16,331 nucleotides of DNA. Source: Anaerolineales bacterium. GTDB taxonomy: Bacteria; Chloroflexota; Anaerolineae; 4572-78; NAK82. The notes under the pieces were generated by a model. It was not told where the DNA came from, did not search any database, and worked only from the letters and a program-made list of their open reading frames with translations. Location: NCBI GenBank assembly GCA_024643945.1, contig JAHELX010000041.1, positions 1 to 16,331 of the forward strand. The letters are read 5' to 3'. The position numbers and the translations under genes are program-made. Shown piece after piece: positions 13,945-16,331 of this stretch. Position 1 is the first letter of the stretch. Each line of letters begins with the position of its first letter.

Positions 13945-15064
13945 TTATCTCCCACTTTCTATCTCTTTCTGCCCCACCGTTTGCCTCAAGTAGGCCTCGA
14001 TAAAATCATCCAGTCGCCCGTCGAGCACTGCCTCAGCATTGCCAACCTCATAGCCGGTTCGATGGTCTTTTACCATCTTGTAGGGGTGTAACACGTAAGA
14101 CCGTATTTGGTTGCCCCAGCCTGCATCAACGTGCTCTCCCTTGAGGCGAGCTTGCTCCTCCTCTCGCTTTTGCCGCTCTAGCTCATAGAGGCGACCCCTC
14201 AGGATACGCATGGCCATTTCGCGGTTTTGCGTTTGCGAGCGTTCATTCTGACAAGTAACGACGGTACCCGTCGGCTCATGAATAATGCGGATGGCGGTAG
14301 CGTTCTTCTGCACATGCTGTCCGCCAGCCCCCGATGATTTGTAGACATCTATCCTGAGATCGTCGGGGTTGATATTGACCTCAATGTCATCCTCAATGTC
14401 GGGCATCACCTCTACCAGGGCAAAAGAGGTGTGCCGCCGATGCGCCGCGTCGAAGGGTGACAGCCGCACCAGCCGGTGCACGCCTCGCTCCGTCTTGAGG
14501 TAGCCGTAGGCCCATGCTCCCTGAACCACTGCTGTCACACTCTTGATGCCGGCTTCTTCGCCTGCCGTCGAGTCCAGGATTTCGGTCTGGTAGCCGTTGG
14601 CTTCGGCCCAGCGTAGATACATCCGGAGCAGCATTTGCGCCCAGTCCTGGCTTTCCGTGCCGCCAGCTCCTGCATGGACAGATAGAAGCGCGTCATCGCG
14701 GTCGTGCTGGCCCGACAGACGAAGCCGGAATTCCAGCTTTTCTAATTTGGCCTCAATTGCCTCTACCTCGACCTCCAACTCACTGGTTATGGACTCATCC
14801 TCTTCTGATTCCGCCAGGGTGACCAGATCGAGGGCATCGGTCACCCGGCGACTCAGGGCACGCCAGGTCGTTACTTCGTCTCGCAGCTTCGACAGTCGGC
14901 GCATCTCTGCCTGCGCCTTGGTCTGACCATCCCAAAAGTCAGGGGCAGCGGACTTTTTTTCAAGTTTTTCAATCTCTTTCTCTCTCCCGGCTATGTCAAA
15001 GACGCACCAGGATTTCACCGATCCGCTGGTTCAGATCGGTCAGTCGTCTGTGTAGTTCTTCCAT
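13945..15064 (-). CDS. prfB: Peptide chain release factor 2, with programmed +1 frameshift
   Basis: RF2 recognises UGA and UAA stop codons and triggers peptide release on the ribosome. Translation starts at ATG 15064 behind a strong site, AAGGAGG (15080-15074), runs 22 codons (MEELHRRLTDLNQRIGEILV then RL), meets in-frame UGA at 14998-14996, and continues in the +1 frame from GAC at 14997. The full product is 372 aa, close to the 365 of E. coli RF2. The codon-recognition tripeptide SPF is at about 202-204, and the catalytic GGQ is at about 247-249 within SSGAGGQHVQKN. The internal UGA is regulation, not decay. A call starting at the internal GTG (15018) would miss the true N-terminus. It lies downstream of ftsY on the same strand, 90 bp apart, and is probably cotranscribed. 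No intrinsic terminator separates it from the convergent kinase gene. Confidence 0.95.
14995..15008 (-). promoter_or_regulatory. prfB programmed +1 frameshift signal
   Basis: On the minus strand the site reads GGTG, CGT, then CTTTGAC. CTTTGAC is the conserved RF2 slippery sequence, where the CUU tRNA slips to UUU over a slowly decoded UGA. GGTG lies 3 nt before CTT, the spacing of the internal Shine-Dalgarno in E. coli prfB (AGGGGG), though it is weaker here. Low RF2 raises frameshifting and so raises RF2 synthesis. Confidence 0.93.
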
Positions 15065-15089
15065 TTCAATTAACCTCCTTATGGCGGCA

Positions 15090-15138
15090 AAGGACGGAGG
15101 GCGAATGACGAATGGCGGTTCCTTCCTCTTTCGTCCTT
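15090..15138. repeat. Small inverted repeat in the ftsY-prfB spacer
   Basis: AAGGACG (15090-15096) pairs with CGTCCTT (15132-15138). Between them run degenerate units resembling GGGCGAATG/ACGAATGGC. This fills most of the 90-bp spacer. It might be another dispersed repeat or an mRNA processing structure. It has no T-run and does not look like a terminator. Confidence 0.35.
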
Positions 15139-15154
15139 AGCCTTACGATAATAG

Positions 15155-16081
15155 CTACGACTCAAACAGGCCATCCACAAAAGCCTGGGGATCGAATTCT
15201 GTCAGGTCGTCTATCTTTTCGCCAGTGCCTACAAAGAGGACGGGCACGCCCAGCTCTTTGGCAATGGCAAAGACAACACCTCCCTTGGCCGTGCCGTCTA
15301 ACTTGGCCAGTACCACACCGGTTATATCAACACTTTCCTTAAAATGTCGAGCTTGATTCAAAGCATTTTGGCCGGTAGTAGCGTCCAGCACCAGCAACGT
15401 CTCGTGCGGCGCTTGATGAACCTGCTTGGCTGCAATACCTCGGATCTTTTCCAATTCTTTCATTAAGTTGTACTTGGTGTGCAAGCGGCCGGCGGTATCT
15501 ATGATAATCATCGTCGTGCCTCGCGCCTGGCTGCTCTTGATGGCATCGAAGACAACTGCGCCTGGGTCTGCGCCGGGCTGGTGAGCGATGACCGTCACCC
15601 CCGCTCGCTCACCCCATACCTTGAGTTGATCAATAGCCGCCGCGCGGAATGTGTCGGCGGCTGCCAACGCCACTCGCTGCCCTCGCTTTTGATAATAATG
15701 AGCCAGCTTGGCAATGGTGGTCGTCTTGCCCGATCCATTCACGCCGACCACAAGCACTACCGTCAAGAGGCGTTTCCGCTCGAGAGTCGGAGGCGGGCCT
15801 GGTTGATCTCCATTGGCGTTGAGCAACGCTACCATCTCTTCTTTGAGGATGCGCTGTGCATCGTATGCCTTTATGATCCCTTCGCGGGCAACCCGGCCCT
15901 TCACCGTCTCTATCAGCGAAAGGGTGGTATCCACCCCTACGTCGGCCTGGATCAGCAAAGCTTCCAAGTCATCCCATAGCTCGTCGCTAATGTCGTTGGC
16001 TCCAAAGAGGCCTGCGATTTGTCCGAAAAAAGAGCCTCGCGTTCGCGCCAGGCTTTCCTTCAGTTTTCCACCTTTCAACAC
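15155..16081 (-). CDS. ftsY: Signal recognition particle receptor FtsY
   Basis: FtsY is the membrane-associated SRP receptor GTPase that docks ribosomes making membrane proteins. The product is 308 aa, short for the family because there is no acidic A domain. The N-terminal helix [21 protein letters not shown] is a likely membrane-targeting helix. The N domain (about 15-90) is followed by the G domain: G1 GVNGSGKTT (113-121), DTFRAAA (143-149), DTAGR (195-199), and [10 protein letters not shown] (259-268, with Ala where Thr is frequent). I choose GTG at 16081: GGGAG lies 8 nt upstream, and the promoter predicts transcription start near 16109, leaving a 28-nt leader. The ATG at 16096 (313 aa) would have about 13 nt of leader and no ribosome binding site. 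A longer frame from 16219 would start upstream of the promoter. It is followed by prfB on the same strand. Confidence 0.95.
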   Translation of the reverse strand: MLKGGKLKESLARTRGSFFGQIAGLFGANDISDELWDDLEALLIQADVGVDTTLSLIETVKGRVAREGIIKAYDAQRILKEEMVALLNANGDQPGPPPTLERKRLLTVVLVVGVNGSGKTTTIAKLAHYYQKRGQRVALAAADTFRAAAIDQLKVWGERAGVTVIAHQPGADPGAVVFDAIKSSQARGTTMIIIDTAGRLHTKYNLMKELEKIRGIAAKQVHQAPHETLLVLDATTGQNALNQARHFKESVDITGVVLAKLDGTAKGGVVFAIAKELGVPVLFVGTGEKIDDLTEFDPQAFVDGLFES

Positions 16082-16115
16082 AGCTATGTCTCCCATATTC
16101 AATATCCAACAATAA

Positions 16116-16144
16116 ATTATACTTGAAGGCCCACTACTTGACAA
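16116..16144 (-). promoter_or_regulatory. Strong sigma-70-type promoter of ftsY-prfB
   Basis: On the minus strand, TTGTCA (16144-16139) and a perfect TATAAT (16121-16116) are separated by exactly 17 bp. The start point is expected near 16109. This sets the upper limit for the ftsY start codon. Confidence 0.8.
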
Positions 16145-16169
16145 AAGAGGGGGCAGCAGATAGAAGCAG

Positions 16170-16192
16170 CGGATGCCAGCGGATAAACGGAT
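16170..16192. repeat. Short CGGAT direct repeats between divergent promoters
   Basis: CGGAT occurs at 16170, 16180 and 16188, two of them as the longer CAGCGGAT. This could be a tandem regulator site or a decayed dispersed repeat. The rest of 16145-16290 holds no recognisable gene. Confidence 0.25.
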
Positions 16193-16292
16193 GGCCATGC
16201 ATTGGCGATGGCAGTCCATTTCCTGCTCCGCCGCTCGGGTTGCGGGATGGAGATGATAGGGAAGGTGGTCGTCTATGCCTGTTTCGTATGCT

Positions 16293-16321
16293 TACCCTTT
16301 ATGTGCGGGTTGTGATATAAT
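16293..16321 (+). promoter_or_regulatory. Divergent promoter pointing out of the right edge
   Basis: A perfect -10, TATAAT (16316-16321), is preceded by TG at 16313-16314 (extended -10). A weak -35, TTACCC (16293-16298), lies 17 bp upstream. Transcription would start near 16328, for a plus-strand gene outside the window. Confidence 0.5.
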
Positions 16322-16331
16322 AATCTTAGAG

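Noticed and set aside
13945..15064. In-frame UGA near the start of prfB as a sign of a pseudogene
   Set aside because: The stop lies in CTTTGAC with a correctly spaced upstream GGTG, and the +1 frame continues to a full-length RF2. This is the known regulatory frameshift.
15479..15979. 166-aa ORF antisense to ftsY
   Set aside because: It lies wholly inside a clear essential gene and shows no domain.
15155..16219. Longer ftsY start at 16219 (adds about 41 residues to the ATG form)
   Set aside because: A near-consensus promoter (16144-16116) lies downstream of that start, and the extra residues do not resemble FtsY.

Overview
The window fits a Chloroflexota bacterium, probably Anaerolineae-like. 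This is inference from GC-rich coding DNA, proline/threonine 'TPTPT' linkers in exported proteins, a large multi-GAF histidine kinase, FtsY without an acidic A domain, and many short palindromic repeats between and inside genes. No rRNA, tRNA, CRISPR array or phage gene was recognised. Nine protein-coding genes are supported, one of them truncated by the left edge.

Layout. (1) 1-459 (+): the 3' end of a class I fructose-bisphosphate aldolase (fbaB type). (2) 460-947: a gene-free stretch rich in structure. It holds a perfect palindrome, a four-fold 11-bp TTAA repeat resembling a PhoB/PhoP-type operator, a possible small structured RNA ending in a terminator-like hairpin, and an interlocked inverted repeat that could fold as a pseudoknot just upstream of the next ribosome binding site. 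(3) 948-6042 (+): a three-gene ABC transport operon with a GldA-like ATPase, a 984-aa fusion of an ABC-2 permease with a GldG-like extracytoplasmic domain, and a membrane-anchored DUF4340-type protein. It ends in a strong intrinsic terminator at 6176-6216. (4) 10479-6191 (-): a translationally coupled pair (ATGA overlap), a PMT/ArnT-like membrane glycosyltransferase followed by a YfhO-type membrane protein. Both genes carry in-frame copies of short repeats. (5) 10480-10836: a divergent intergenic region with a MITE-like element flanked by a 9-bp direct repeat, one promoter for each direction, and a hairpin that covers a ribosome binding site. (6) 10837-13935 (+): a soluble histidine kinase with GAF-like, PAS, HisKA and HATPase modules. 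(7) 16081-13945 (-): ftsY followed by prfB. prfB is split by an in-frame UGA and carries the conserved +1 programmed frameshift signal. A second promoter points out of the right edge.

How the genes work together. The Gld-like ABC genes form one machine: cytoplasmic ATPase, membrane permease with a large outer domain, and an anchored partner. The glycosyltransferase and YfhO proteins probably act together on lipid-linked sugars or cell-surface glycans. FtsY (SRP receptor) and RF2 are housekeeping. The kinase has no response regulator in the window. The most notable features are the non-coding architecture around 640-921, the transposon-like element at 10523-10682, and the repeat families that have entered coding sequence in frame.
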